A stretch of DNA of 64,000 nucleotides from Maribacter aquivivus. Its GTDB lineage: Bacteria > Bacteroidota > Bacteroidia > Flavobacteriales > Flavobacteriaceae. Position numbers and translations under genes: made by a program. The stretch is from positions 1,550,001 to 1,614,000 of the forward strand of contig NZ_FQZX01000001.1 of NCBI RefSeq assembly GCF_900142175.1. Reading direction: 5' to 3'. Positions within the stretch are counted from its first letter, which is position 1; every line of letters starts with the position of its first letter. Under the pieces are notes generated by a model, which was not told the DNA's origin, made no database searches, and was given only the letters and a program-made list of their open reading frames with translations. Positions 44,595 through 52,268 of this stretch are shown piece after piece.

Positions 44595-44656
44595 AAATTT
44601 TAGTTGCATTTTTATGGATTAATTAGTTAAATTAGCAATCACTAAATTGAATATAT

Positions 44657-45361
44657 ATGGAACCTAAAAAGAATCCAAAGGCGGATTTAACAAAGAACAG
44701 CAGTCTTTATTTCGTTATCGGTTTATTCGTAGTAATGCTATTTACTTTCGTAGCATTTGAATGGAAAACTTATGATGAGGTAAATGATTATGATATTTCT
44801 ATGAATGTGGATGATCTTTTAGATGAAGAGGTTCCAATGACAGAACAAATCAAAACTCCACCACCTCCACCACCACCAGCTGCACCTGAAATTATTGAAG
44901 TTGTAGAAGATGAAGAAGAGGTTGAAGAAACTGTAATCGAGTCTACTGAAACTAGTCAAGAAGAAGAAATCGTTGAGGTTGACGATGTTGTTGTTGATGA
45001 AATTGAAGAAGATGTAGATGTACCTTTTGCTGTTATTGAAGATGTACCTGTTTTTCCAGGTTGTGAGAACGAGAGTGATAAAAGAGCTTGTTTTAACAAA
45101 ATGATTCAAAAACACATTGGTAAAAACTTCCGTTACCCAGAAATTGCTCAAGAAATGGGTGTTCAAGGTAGGGTAAGTGTAATGTTCGTAATTCAAAAAG
45201 ATGGTAGTATTGGTAACGTTAGAATGCGTGGACCAGATAAGAACTTAGAAAAAGAAGCTGCTAGAATTATTAGTAAATTACCTAAAATGACACCTGGTAA
45301 GCAGAGAGGTAGAGCAGTACGTGTTCCTTTTAGTATTCCAATTAACTTTAAATTACAATAG
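44657..45361 (+). CDS. Energy transducer TonB family protein
   Basis: A 234-residue protein with a single N-terminal TM helix (about 17-36), an acidic spacer, a Pro-rich run (TPPPPPPPAAP near residue 75), a Glu/Val-rich low-complexity region (about 80-125), and a C-terminal TonB_C domain starting at PVFPGCENESDKRACFNKMI and ending FSIPINFKLQ. It couples the proton-motive force to outer-membrane TonB-dependent receptors through ExbBD, which are not in this window. The ATG at 44657 follows a weak TAAATTAG element at 44628-44635. It ends at a strong terminator. Confidence 0.9.
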   Translation: MEPKKNPKADLTKNSSLYFVIGLFVVMLFTFVAFEWKTYDEVNDYDISMNVDDLLDEEVPMTEQIKTPPPPPPPAAPEIIEVVEDEEEVEETVIESTETSQEEEIVEVDDVVVDEIEEDVDVPFAVIEDVPVFPGCENESDKRACFNKMIQKHIGKNFRYPEIAQEMGVQGRVSVMFVIQKDGSIGNVRMRGPDKNLEKEAARIISKLPKMTPGKQRGRAVRVPFSIPINFKLQ

Positions 45362-45389
45362 TATTTATTTACTGTTTTAATCATATAGA

Positions 45390-45424
45390 AAAAATCCCGA
45401 GCAATTTGCTCGGGATTTTTTTTT
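45390..45424 (+). terminator. Terminator after tonB
   Basis: A 14-bp stem (45390-45403 with 45407-45420) around CCCGAGCA/TGCTCGGG with a three-base loop, flanked by A and T runs. Confidence 0.93.
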
Positions 45425-45426
45425 GC

Positions 45427-45494
45427 TTTCAACTTTCACTAGAGATTGATACTTCTATAATACGGGAGTCTTATCTAGATATTGAAAGTTGAAA
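45427..45494. repeat. 12-bp inverted repeat in the tonB-ctaB gap
   Basis: TTTCAACTTTCA at 45427-45438 is the exact inverse of TGAAAGTTGAAA at 45483-45494, with 44 bases between. The 280-base gap (45362-45641) otherwise holds only the tonB terminator and the ctaB promoter. Confidence 0.7.
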
Positions 45495-45591
45495 ACTACG
45501 TACTGTACCGTAATTAATTCAGTCATTTAATAGTAGTATTTGTAGTTTGGTTTTTAACAGGGTCAATAATACTAGAAATAAAGCTTTTAGG

Positions 45592-45622
45592 TTGCAGAAA
45601 TATGACTTGGGGGTTATCTTTG
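45592..45622 (+). promoter_or_regulatory. Promoter of ctaB and the second oxidase cluster
   Basis: TTG at 45592-45594 is followed after 20 bases by TATCTTTG at 45615-45622. ctaB begins 20 bases after the -7 element. Confidence 0.78.
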
Positions 45623-45641
45623 CAGATCTATAAAAAGGAGT

Positions 45642-46544
45642 ATGAAAACGGCTGTTGGTTCGGAAAAGGAAGGTGCATTTGCATTGATTTTTGCCGATTT
45701 TAAGGAGATTACCAAAGCTAGATTAGCTATTAGTGTCGTTTTTTCTTCGATAGCAGGATACTTTTTAGGCGCTTATGAAATACAATGGTTTCAAGTTCTG
45801 CTTCTTGCTTTTGGTGGGTATTGTATGGTTGGTGCCAGTAATGCGTATAATCAAGTTATAGAAAAAGATTTAGACGCATTAATGAAGCGTACTAAAAATA
45901 GACCTATTCCTACAGGTCGTATGTCCGTTAATACGGCAATGACTCTAGCTATTGTACTAACATTGCTCGGTATATTGTCTCTCTATCTTTTGAATCCTAA
46001 AACAGCAATGTTTGGGGCTATTTCTATATTTCTATATACCAGTGTTTATACCCCTCTAAAAACAATAACTCCGCTTGCCGTGTTTGTAGGTGCAATACCT
46101 GGGGCAATACCTTTTATGTTAGGTTGGGTGGCTGCTACTGATGATTTTGGTATAGAGCCTGGCACACTATTTATGATTCAATTTTTCTGGCAGTTCCCTC
46201 ATTTTTGGGCATTAGGGTGGATGTTAGATGATGACTATACAGCTGGTGGATTTAAAATGTTACCTACAGGAAAGAAAGATGCAGCAACTGTATTACAGAT
46301 AATAATGTATACTATTTGGATGATGGTAGTTTCAATAATTCCAGTTTTTGGTATTACAGGTAGACTACAATTATCAGTAGTTGCTGCAGTACTAATCTTT
46401 TTGATGGGCGCAGTTATGTTAGGTTTTGCATTTCAATTGTACAGAAAACGCGATAATGTTTCGGCAAGAAAATTAATGTTGGCAAGTGTCAGTTATATTA
46501 CGCTGATGCAAATAGTTTACGTAATAGATAAATTTTTAGCTTAA
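45642..46544 (+). CDS. ctaB: Protoheme IX farnesyltransferase (heme o synthase)
   Basis: A 300-residue UbiA-family prenyltransferase with nine TM segments. SNAYNQVIEKDLDALMKRTKNR holds the first Asp-rich motif (here NQVIEKDLD), followed by RPIPTGRMS; the second Asp-rich motif region is DDDYTAGGFKMLP. It adds the farnesyl group to heme b, the first step toward heme a for the oxidase. It leads the cluster with the two subunit III genes and subunit IV, two bases from the next gene, which supports co-translation. Confidence 0.95.
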   Translation: MKTAVGSEKEGAFALIFADFKEITKARLAISVVFSSIAGYFLGAYEIQWFQVLLLAFGGYCMVGASNAYNQVIEKDLDALMKRTKNRPIPTGRMSVNTAMTLAIVLTLLGILSLYLLNPKTAMFGAISIFLYTSVYTPLKTITPLAVFVGAIPGAIPFMLGWVAATDDFGIEPGTLFMIQFFWQFPHFWALGWMLDDDYTAGGFKMLPTGKKDAATVLQIIMYTIWMMVVSIIPVFGITGRLQLSVVAAVLIFLMGAVMLGFAFQLYRKRDNVSARKLMLASVSYITLMQIVYVIDKFLA

Positions 46545-46546
46545 TT

Positions 46547-47128
46547 ATGGATTTAACACAAGGTACGGCGGCAGAGAAAAATGCAAGAGCAAAGAAGATG
46601 ATGCTTTGGTTTGGTATTATCAGTCTATTAATGGGTTTCGCAGGGTGGACAAGTGCTTATATAGTAAGTAGTTCAAGGGAAGACTGGTCTAGTGATATAA
46701 CGCTACCAAATTCCTTTCTGTATAGTACTATCGTTATCATTATTAGTAGTCTTAGCTATATGATGGCAAAGAAAGCAATTAGAGAAGGTGAAAATGCAAG
46801 CGGTACTAAATGGCTATTGGCAACGTTAGGTTTAGGAGTACTTTTTATTTTTCTACAATTTTCGGGTTTTTCTCAATTAGTATCAGAAGGGTACTACTTT
46901 ACAGGACCTACAAGTAGTATAAAAGTATCTTATGTCTTTTTAATTGCAATGGTGCATGTGGTGCATGTTGTGGCGGGTATGATATCTTTATTGGTGGTGT
47001 TATACAATCAAAACAAAGGAAAATATAGTAAAGAGAACTATTTAGGTGTTACCTTAGGGGCAACATTCTGGCATTTCTTAGATTTATTATGGGTCTATTT
47101 GGTGTTATTTATGTTCTTTGTGAAATAA
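46547..47128 (+). CDS. Cytochrome c oxidase subunit III, short paralogue
   Basis: A 193-residue protein with five hydrophobic segments and the family pattern VHVVHVVAGMISLLVVLY and GATFWHFLDLLWVYLVLFMFF at the end. It is subunit III of a heme-copper oxidase in the five-helix form. A second, longer subunit III follows 96 bases later. The start two bases after ctaB gives MDLTQGTAAEKNARAKKMML before the first helix. Both copies may be in one oxidase, or in different ones; only one subunit I is visible in the window. Confidence 0.9.
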   Translation: MDLTQGTAAEKNARAKKMMLWFGIISLLMGFAGWTSAYIVSSSREDWSSDITLPNSFLYSTIVIIISSLSYMMAKKAIREGENASGTKWLLATLGLGVLFIFLQFSGFSQLVSEGYYFTGPTSSIKVSYVFLIAMVHVVHVVAGMISLLVVLYNQNKGKYSKENYLGVTLGATFWHFLDLLWVYLVLFMFFVK

Positions 47129-47186
47129 AAAGAGTATCAAAGTCAGTTTTGAGTCAAATTGCGTTTTTAAATAGTTCAAAAAAATG

Positions 47187-47194
47187 TAAATTTG
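47187..47194 (+). promoter_or_regulatory. Candidate -7 element before the long subunit III gene
   Basis: TAAATTTG fits TAnnTTTG, 30 bases before the ATG. The upstream half-site is not evident, so read-through from ctaB may also serve this gene. Confidence 0.5.
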
Positions 47195-47224
47195 CTAAAG
47201 TTTTATTAAAACGATAATTAGTAT

Positions 47225-48199
47225 ATGAATTCTACGGTGACTACGGGAACGGAAACAAGCGTATGGGGTGGTGGCAATCAGCCTCTAGGAGCAAGCTACG
47301 GCAAATTAATGATGTGGTTTTTCCTTGTATCGGATGCGTTAACTTTCTCTGGATTTTTAGCAGCATACGGCTTTTCAAGATTTAAATTTATTGAAACATG
47401 GCCAATAGCGGACGAAGTGTTTACACACGTTCCTTTCTTTCATGGAAATTACCCCATGATTTATGTTGCACTTATGACTTTTGTTTTGATTATGTCATCT
47501 GTAACTATGGTTTTAGCAGTTGATGCTGGTCATAAAATGAAACAGAATGCAGTTACATGGTACATGTTCGCTACTGTTATTGGAGGTATCATCTTCGTTG
47601 GTTCTCAAGCTTGGGAATGGGGTACTTTTATTAAAGGTGACCATGGTGCTTTAGAAACTAAAGGTGGTAGAATATTACAATTCGTAAAAGCTGATACAGG
47701 TGAGAGGGCTTCGTTAGCAGATTTTGCAGCTTCTATACCTAGTGATAGAATTATACATGAAAGAAAAAACGGACTTTGGTTTTTTCAGGAGCCAACATTA
47801 ACTAGTGTTTCACTAGAAGATGTAGTTGAAGGTTTTAAAGCTGATTCTAATATTTTGATTAGAACTGAACAAATTAATGAAGAAGGTGAGAAAACACTTT
47901 TAGATAGAAAAGCCTCATTAGCAAAATTGGCAGATGCAACACAAGTTGTTGAAGGTGCTAATTTGATTCATAATGAATATGGAAGTAGACTTTTTGCTGA
48001 CTTCTTTTTCTTTATTACAGGTTTTCACGGTTTCCACGTATTCTCGGGTGTAGTAATTAATATCATCATTTTCTTTAATGTTGTTATTGGTACTTATGAG
48101 AGAAGAGGTCATTATGAAATGGTAGAGAAAGTCGGGTTATACTGGCACTTTGTAGATTTAGTATGGGTATTCGTATTTACCTTCTTCTACTTAGTATAA
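47225..48199 (+). CDS. Cytochrome c oxidase subunit III, long paralogue with a ~110-residue insert
   Basis: A 324-residue subunit III. The N-terminal part (GKLMMWFFLVSDALTFSGFLAAYGFSRF, with WPIADEVFTHVPFFHG) and the C-terminal part (FFFITGFHGFHVFSGVVINI and YWHFVDLVWVFVFTFFYLV) are typical. Between helices, after EWGTFIKGDHG, there is a soluble insert from about residue 138 to 248 (starting GRILQFVKADTGE) that short homologues lack. It may contact ACIII or another subunit; the role is unknown. It is followed by subunit IV 53 bases downstream. Confidence 0.9.
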   Translation: MNSTVTTGTETSVWGGGNQPLGASYGKLMMWFFLVSDALTFSGFLAAYGFSRFKFIETWPIADEVFTHVPFFHGNYPMIYVALMTFVLIMSSVTMVLAVDAGHKMKQNAVTWYMFATVIGGIIFVGSQAWEWGTFIKGDHGALETKGGRILQFVKADTGERASLADFAASIPSDRIIHERKNGLWFFQEPTLTSVSLEDVVEGFKADSNILIRTEQINEEGEKTLLDRKASLAKLADATQVVEGANLIHNEYGSRLFADFFFFITGFHGFHVFSGVVINIIIFFNVVIGTYERRGHYEMVEKVGLYWHFVDLVWVFVFTFFYLV

Positions 48200-48252
48200 T
48201 TCAATTAAGAAAAAACAGCATTACTGAAAATAGAATTTTAGATTAAAGTAAA

Positions 48253-48636
48253 ATGGCAGACGGACATAAATTAGAAATTTTTAGAGGACTTGTAAAGTTC
48301 AAATCTAACACACAGAAAATCTGGGGAGTATTGGCTTTTTTAACGCTTATAACTGCAGTAGAAGTAGTTTTAGGTATTATTAAACCAGCATCATTAACTG
48401 ATACCTATGTATTGGGTATGAAATTGATCAACTGGGTTTTTATTATATTAACCTTAGTTAAAGCCTATTATATTGCTTGGGATTTTATGCATTTACGTGA
48501 TGAGAAGTCTTCATTAAGAAGAGCAATTGTTTGGACACCAATATTTTTGGTTATTTATTTGACATTTATTCTGCTAGTAGAAGCCGATTATATTTATAAC
48601 GTATATAAAGATGGCTTTGTAAGTTGGAACTTCTAA
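48253..48636 (+). CDS. Cytochrome c oxidase subunit IV
   Basis: A 127-residue protein with three TM helices (about 24-42, 57-80 and 95-115). KIWGVLAFLTLITAVEVVLG, KAYYIAWDFMHLRDE and the final LVEADYIYNVYKD are typical of the CyoD/CtaF-like subunit IV of bacterial oxidases. It is a small structural and assembly subunit. It closes the subunit III-III-IV group and is followed by a terminator at 48658-48684. Confidence 0.9.
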   Translation: MADGHKLEIFRGLVKFKSNTQKIWGVLAFLTLITAVEVVLGIIKPASLTDTYVLGMKLINWVFIILTLVKAYYIAWDFMHLRDEKSSLRRAIVWTPIFLVIYLTFILLVEADYIYNVYKDGFVSWNF

Positions 48637-48657
48637 GTTATAATTAACAGTATTAAG

Positions 48658-48684
48658 AGACGGTTTTATAACCGTCTTTTTTAT
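48658..48684 (+). terminator. Terminator after oxidase subunit IV
   Basis: AGACGGTT (48658-48665) pairs with AACCGTCT (48670-48677) over TTAT, followed by a T-run. Confidence 0.9.
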
Positions 48685-48761
48685 TTTTGTATAGTTTGTA
48701 ATTTATTGATTATATCTATTGTAACTTATTAAATAGTTTCAATAACTAGTCTTCCCCATTT

Positions 48762-49391
48762 ATGAAAAAGACCTTTGTTCTTGTTGTCTTATTTGTGCTG
48801 CCAATTGTGGCATATTTATTCTTTGCTTCTGGTGTAACTAATTTTGGTAAGCTATCTCAGCTAACAAAAAATGTTCATGAAATAGATTTCTCTGATGAAG
48901 CTAGATTTAAAGGTAAAATTACCATATTAGGTTTCTTAGGTTCTGATGTTGAAGGTAGAAAAGGTAATGCATTCAATATAAATCAAAAGATATATAAACG
49001 CTTCTACGAGTTTAAAGACATCCAATTTGTTATGATGGTTGCCAACGATACAAAAGATGAAGTCGAAGCACTTAAAACGGAGCTGGCTACCCTTGCAGAT
49101 AATGATAAGTGGAATTTTGTGCCTGCTGACGATACTCAAATTAAAAATCTTTTTAATAGTTTAAAAACTGACATTGTATTAGATACTAAAAATAGTACTC
49201 CGTATGTTTTTATAATCGATAAGGACTTAACATTAAGAGGTAGGTCAGATGATGAAGATGATGGTACAAAATATGGTTTCGATTCTAACTCCGTTTCAGA
49301 TTTGAATAATAAAATGATCGATGACGTAAAAATCGTATTGGCCGAATACAGACTTGCATTAAAAAAGAATAATACTGATCAATCTAAATAA
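48762..49391 (+). CDS. Sco/thioredoxin-fold membrane protein without the copper cysteines
   Basis: A 209-residue protein with an N-terminal anchor (residues 4-25) and a soluble domain whose order mirrors the Sco protein that follows: KITILGFLGSDVEGRKGN at the position of the CPSIC loop, KDIQFVMMVANDT for the next strand, and TPYVFIIDKDLTLRGRSDD for the strand that in Sco carries the His and following hairpin. There is no cysteine in the entire chain, so it cannot bind copper in the Sco manner. The stop and the Sco ATG share a base (TAATG), showing tight translational coupling. It is likely an assembly partner of Sco or of the oxidase; this is inference. Confidence 0.8.
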   Translation: MKKTFVLVVLFVLPIVAYLFFASGVTNFGKLSQLTKNVHEIDFSDEARFKGKITILGFLGSDVEGRKGNAFNINQKIYKRFYEFKDIQFVMMVANDTKDEVEALKTELATLADNDKWNFVPADDTQIKNLFNSLKTDIVLDTKNSTPYVFIIDKDLTLRGRSDDEDDGTKYGFDSNSVSDLNNKMIDDVKIVLAEYRLALKKNNTDQSK

Positions 49392-50122
49392 TGAATAAGA
49401 AGTATACATATGTTTGGGTTTCGCTTATTGTCCTAATTTTTGGCATTATCGTAGTGCCAAGAATTGTAGAAAGATTGTCTTCTGGGTCTGTAGTTGAGAA
49501 CGATCGTTTAAACGTTTCTGGTGAAAAGAGTAGCGATAAGCTTGGCTATATATTGTTAGATGGTAAGCGAAGAAAAGTGCCTGCTTTTGAGTTTATAAAC
49601 CAAGATAGTGTTGTTGTTTCTGATGAAGATTATTTGGGTAAGGTGTATGTTGTAGATTTCTTTTTTACCAGATGTCCAAGTATTTGTCCTGTAATGACAA
49701 CAAACTTAGTAGATGTACAAAAGTATTTTAAAGAAGCCGATGACTTTGCAATAGCATCTTTTAGTATTACACCAGAGTTTGATACACCACAGGTGCTAAG
49801 AAATTATAAAGAGAAATATCAGATTCAAGATAAAAACTGGAATCTAATGACCGGTGATCATGATGATATTTATGAATTGGCAAATGCTGGTTTTAATATT
49901 TTTGCAGCTGAAATGCCAGATGTTCCTGGCGGGTTTGAACATTCAGGTTTATTTGCCTTGGTAGATAAAGAAGGTTACTTACGATCAAGAATTGATGACT
50001 TTGGTAACCCAATAGTATATTACCGTGGTGCTATTTTAGAAGAAAAAGGAGTTAATGATCACGGTGAAACGGAAGAAATAGGGATTCTGAAAATTGACAT
50101 TCAGAAATTATTAGAAGAATAA
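49391..50122 (+). CDS. SCO1/SenC family copper chaperone for oxidase assembly
   Basis: A 243-residue protein with an N-terminal membrane anchor (residues 6-26). The copper site is intact: RC95-PSI-C99-P in the loop after VYVVDFFFT, and His184 in GGFEHSGLFALVD. It delivers copper to, or reduces, the CuA site of subunit II (encoded at 23.7 kb). Its start codon overlaps the stop of the cysteine-less Sco-like gene by one base, and DUF420 follows nine bases on. Confidence 0.93.
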   Translation: MNKKYTYVWVSLIVLIFGIIVVPRIVERLSSGSVVENDRLNVSGEKSSDKLGYILLDGKRRKVPAFEFINQDSVVVSDEDYLGKVYVVDFFFTRCPSICPVMTTNLVDVQKYFKEADDFAIASFSITPEFDTPQVLRNYKEKYQIQDKNWNLMTGDHDDIYELANAGFNIFAAEMPDVPGGFEHSGLFALVDKEGYLRSRIDDFGNPIVYYRGAILEEKGVNDHGETEEIGILKIDIQKLLEE

Positions 50123-50131
50123 GTTTTAGGT

Positions 50132-50665
50132 ATGCAAGGGAGCGTTAAAGACGAGAAAAAGTTTAATAAATTAATTGCAGTAGTTTCTGTTATTATACCA
50201 ATTGTGGTAGCCATTCTTTTTGGTGTTAAGTTGCCAAATGTTGAGCCACTTTCATTTTTACCTCCAATCTATGCCGCAATAAATGGAATTACGGCTGTAC
50301 TACTTTTAGTAGCTGTATGGGCTATTAAAAAGGGCAATCAAAAGTTGCATCAGAATTTAATGACAACCAATATTGTGTTGTCTTTACTATTTCTGATTAT
50401 GTATATTGCCTATCACATGACATCAGATTCTACTAGTTATGGTGGTGTAGGGGCAATTAAATATGTTTATTATTTTATTTTAATTACTCATATCGTACTT
50501 TCCATAGCACTAATTCCATTAGTGCTTAGAACATATGCTATGGCATATTTAAAGAAGTTTGAAGATCACAGGGCATTGGCGAAATATACATTTCCTATTT
50601 GGTTGTATGTTGCCGTTACCGGTGTTGTAGTTTATTTAATGATATCTCCATACTATGCATATTAA
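50132..50665 (+). CDS. DUF420 family membrane protein
   Basis: A 177-residue protein with five hydrophobic segments. HQNLMTTNIVLSLLFLIMYIAYHM carries the His pair typical of DUF420 (related to CtaM), and further His residues lie at THIVLS and EDHRALAKYTFPIW. CtaM-like proteins aid assembly of heme-copper oxidases in other bacteria, which fits the position behind Sco. Its last codons overlap the start of the next small gene by 11 bases. Confidence 0.87.
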   Translation: MQGSVKDEKKFNKLIAVVSVIIPIVVAILFGVKLPNVEPLSFLPPIYAAINGITAVLLLVAVWAIKKGNQKLHQNLMTTNIVLSLLFLIMYIAYHMTSDSTSYGGVGAIKYVYYFILITHIVLSIALIPLVLRTYAMAYLKKFEDHRALAKYTFPIWLYVAVTGVVVYLMISPYYAY

Positions 50666-50870
50666 ACATATATTATTGGTAGTAGTTTTCTTTCTGTTGA
50701 TTCCAATAGATGCTGAAGCGCAATGTGCAATGTGTAGAGCGGTCTTAGAAAGTGAATCTTCTGGTAAGGCAGCTGAAGGTATTAATAATGGTATCGTTTA
50801 TTTGATGGCAGTTCCGTATGTTTTGGTAGCCGGTCTTTTCTATTTTATCTACAAAAAGATGAGACCTTAA
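50655..50870 (+). CDS. Small CxxC membrane protein next to Sco and DUF420 (unknown)
   Basis: A 71-residue protein. The N-terminus (HIKHILLVVVFFLLIPIDAEA) looks like a signal peptide ending at EAQ, after which the mature protein would begin with CAMCRAVLE, a CxxC pair directly behind the cleavage point. One TM helix follows (about 45-65, YLMAVPYVLVAGLFYFIY) and a basic end KKMRP. The 11-base overlap with DUF420 makes co-translation very likely. Placement beside copper-insertion genes suggests a role in oxidase copper or thiol handling; the function is not known to me. Confidence 0.8.
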   Translation: MHIKHILLVVVFFLLIPIDAEAQCAMCRAVLESESSGKAAEGINNGIVYLMAVPYVLVAGLFYFIYKKMRP

Positions 50871-50888
50871 TTTTATTTTTTAATTTTT

Positions 50889-50953
50889 TTACACAAATAG
50901 TGTAACATTCTTCCATTTGGTTAGTCTTATGATTGTGTGATACTTGTATCGCA
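50889..50953 (+). promoter_or_regulatory. Two palindromes upstream of the ABC efflux locus (candidate operators)
   Basis: TTACAC-AAATA-GTGTAA (50889-50905) is a perfect 6-bp palindrome, and TGTGATAC-TT-GTATCGCA (50936-50953) is nearly perfect (7 of 8). Both lie in the 112-base gap before the first permease. They may be regulator-binding sites; no regulator gene is adjacent. Confidence 0.4.
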
Positions 50954-50982
50954 TTCATCAATCAAACTAATCAATCAATCTT

Positions 50983-52230
50983 ATGTTCGACTTAGAACGT
51001 TGGCAAGAAATTTTCGATACTATTCGCAAAAATAAGTTACGCACTTTTCTCACAGGACTTTCCGTTGCTTCGGGAATTTTCATTCTAGTTATTTTATTAG
51101 GTTTTGGTCAAGGCATGCAAAATGGTATTGCTAAAGAGTTTGAGCAAGATGCTGCTACAAGTGTTTGGGTCTGGCCGGGTGTAACCACTATTGGTTATAA
51201 GGGTATGAACCCAGGTAGACCTATTCAATTTCGTAATGAGAATTACGACATGGCAGGTGTATTGTTTGAGGATCAAATTGAGAATAAATCCCCAAGGTTA
51301 TTTGTAAGAGATGTTTTTGTAAACTATGGTAGCGAGTCTTTAGCTTATAATGTACAGGGTGTTTCTGATCAATTTCAATTTATCGAAAATGAGTTTATGA
51401 CCTTAGGTAGATTCCTTAATCAACAAGATGTTGATGCTAAAGCTAAAGTTGCCATCATCAGTAATAAGATCAATCGAGAAGTATTTTCAGAATTAGAAAG
51501 TCCTATAGGAGAGTTTTTAGACCTATCTGGTATCCCTTTTAAGATTGTTGGGGTATACGGTGATATTGGTGGCGAACGCGAGGAAGACCGTATTTATATT
51601 CCTGTAAGTACTGCACAACAGGTTTTTAATGGAGCGGATCACTTAAATAATCTTTCCTATACATTACCTCCTGTAGAAGATTTTGAAACTGCCGTTGCAC
51701 AATCTATCAAATTTAAGAACGAATTAAAATCGTATTTACAAAAAGCACATACGGTGGCACCAGAAGATACTAGTGCCATACAAGTATATAACCCTATGGA
51801 AGAGGCTAAGCGCTTTTATGCACTAATGGGTGGTATCAAATTCTTCTTTTGGTTTGTTGGGGTTTGTACTATTATCGCTGGTATTGTTGGTGTTAGTAAT
51901 ATTATGTTGATAGTAGTTAAAGAACGTACCAGAGAAATTGGTATTCGAAAAGCACTTGGTGCTAAACCATGGTCTATTGTTGGAATGATTTTGCATGAAG
52001 CAATTTTTATAACTGCAATCGCGGGTTTCACGGGACTCATTTTAAGCATGGGGCTTTTGGAAATTGTGGGACCGCATGTAGAGGTTGATTATGTGCTAAA
52101 TCCCTCAGTGAATTTCAATGTTGCCTTAACTACTGTGTTTGTGTTGATTTTTGCAGGTGCGATAGCAGGATTTTTCCCTGCATGGCGAGCGGCTAAAATT
52201 CATGTGATAGAAGCATTAAGGGACGAGTAG
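50983..52230 (+). CDS. ABC transporter permease, MacB-like (FtsX domain), copy A1
   Basis: A 415-residue MacB-type permease without an ATPase domain. One TM helix near residues 22-45 (KNKLRTFLTGLSVASGIFILVI), a periplasmic MacB_PCD domain of about 220 residues, then three TM helices in an FtsX domain with SNIMLIVVKERTREIGIRKALGAKPW and a final GFFPAWRAAKIHVIEALRDE. It is closest by eye to the third permease (55459). It is the first of two consecutive permeases upstream of an adaptor, so the transporter may be an A1-A2 heterodimer. Confidence 0.93.
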   Translation: MFDLERWQEIFDTIRKNKLRTFLTGLSVASGIFILVILLGFGQGMQNGIAKEFEQDAATSVWVWPGVTTIGYKGMNPGRPIQFRNENYDMAGVLFEDQIENKSPRLFVRDVFVNYGSESLAYNVQGVSDQFQFIENEFMTLGRFLNQQDVDAKAKVAIISNKINREVFSELESPIGEFLDLSGIPFKIVGVYGDIGGEREEDRIYIPVSTAQQVFNGADHLNNLSYTLPPVEDFETAVAQSIKFKNELKSYLQKAHTVAPEDTSAIQVYNPMEEAKRFYALMGGIKFFFWFVGVCTIIAGIVGVSNIMLIVVKERTREIGIRKALGAKPWSIVGMILHEAIFITAIAGFTGLILSMGLLEIVGPHVEVDYVLNPSVNFNVALTTVFVLIFAGAIAGFFPAWRAAKIHVIEALRDE

Positions 52231-52268
52231 TAAAAAATAAAAAAAGCATAATTAATTAAGATATAACC

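Noticed and set aside
44819..45196. Minus-strand open frame of 125 codons inside tonB
   Set aside because: Its Trp and Phe runs mirror the Pro- and Glu-rich codons of TonB on the other strand.
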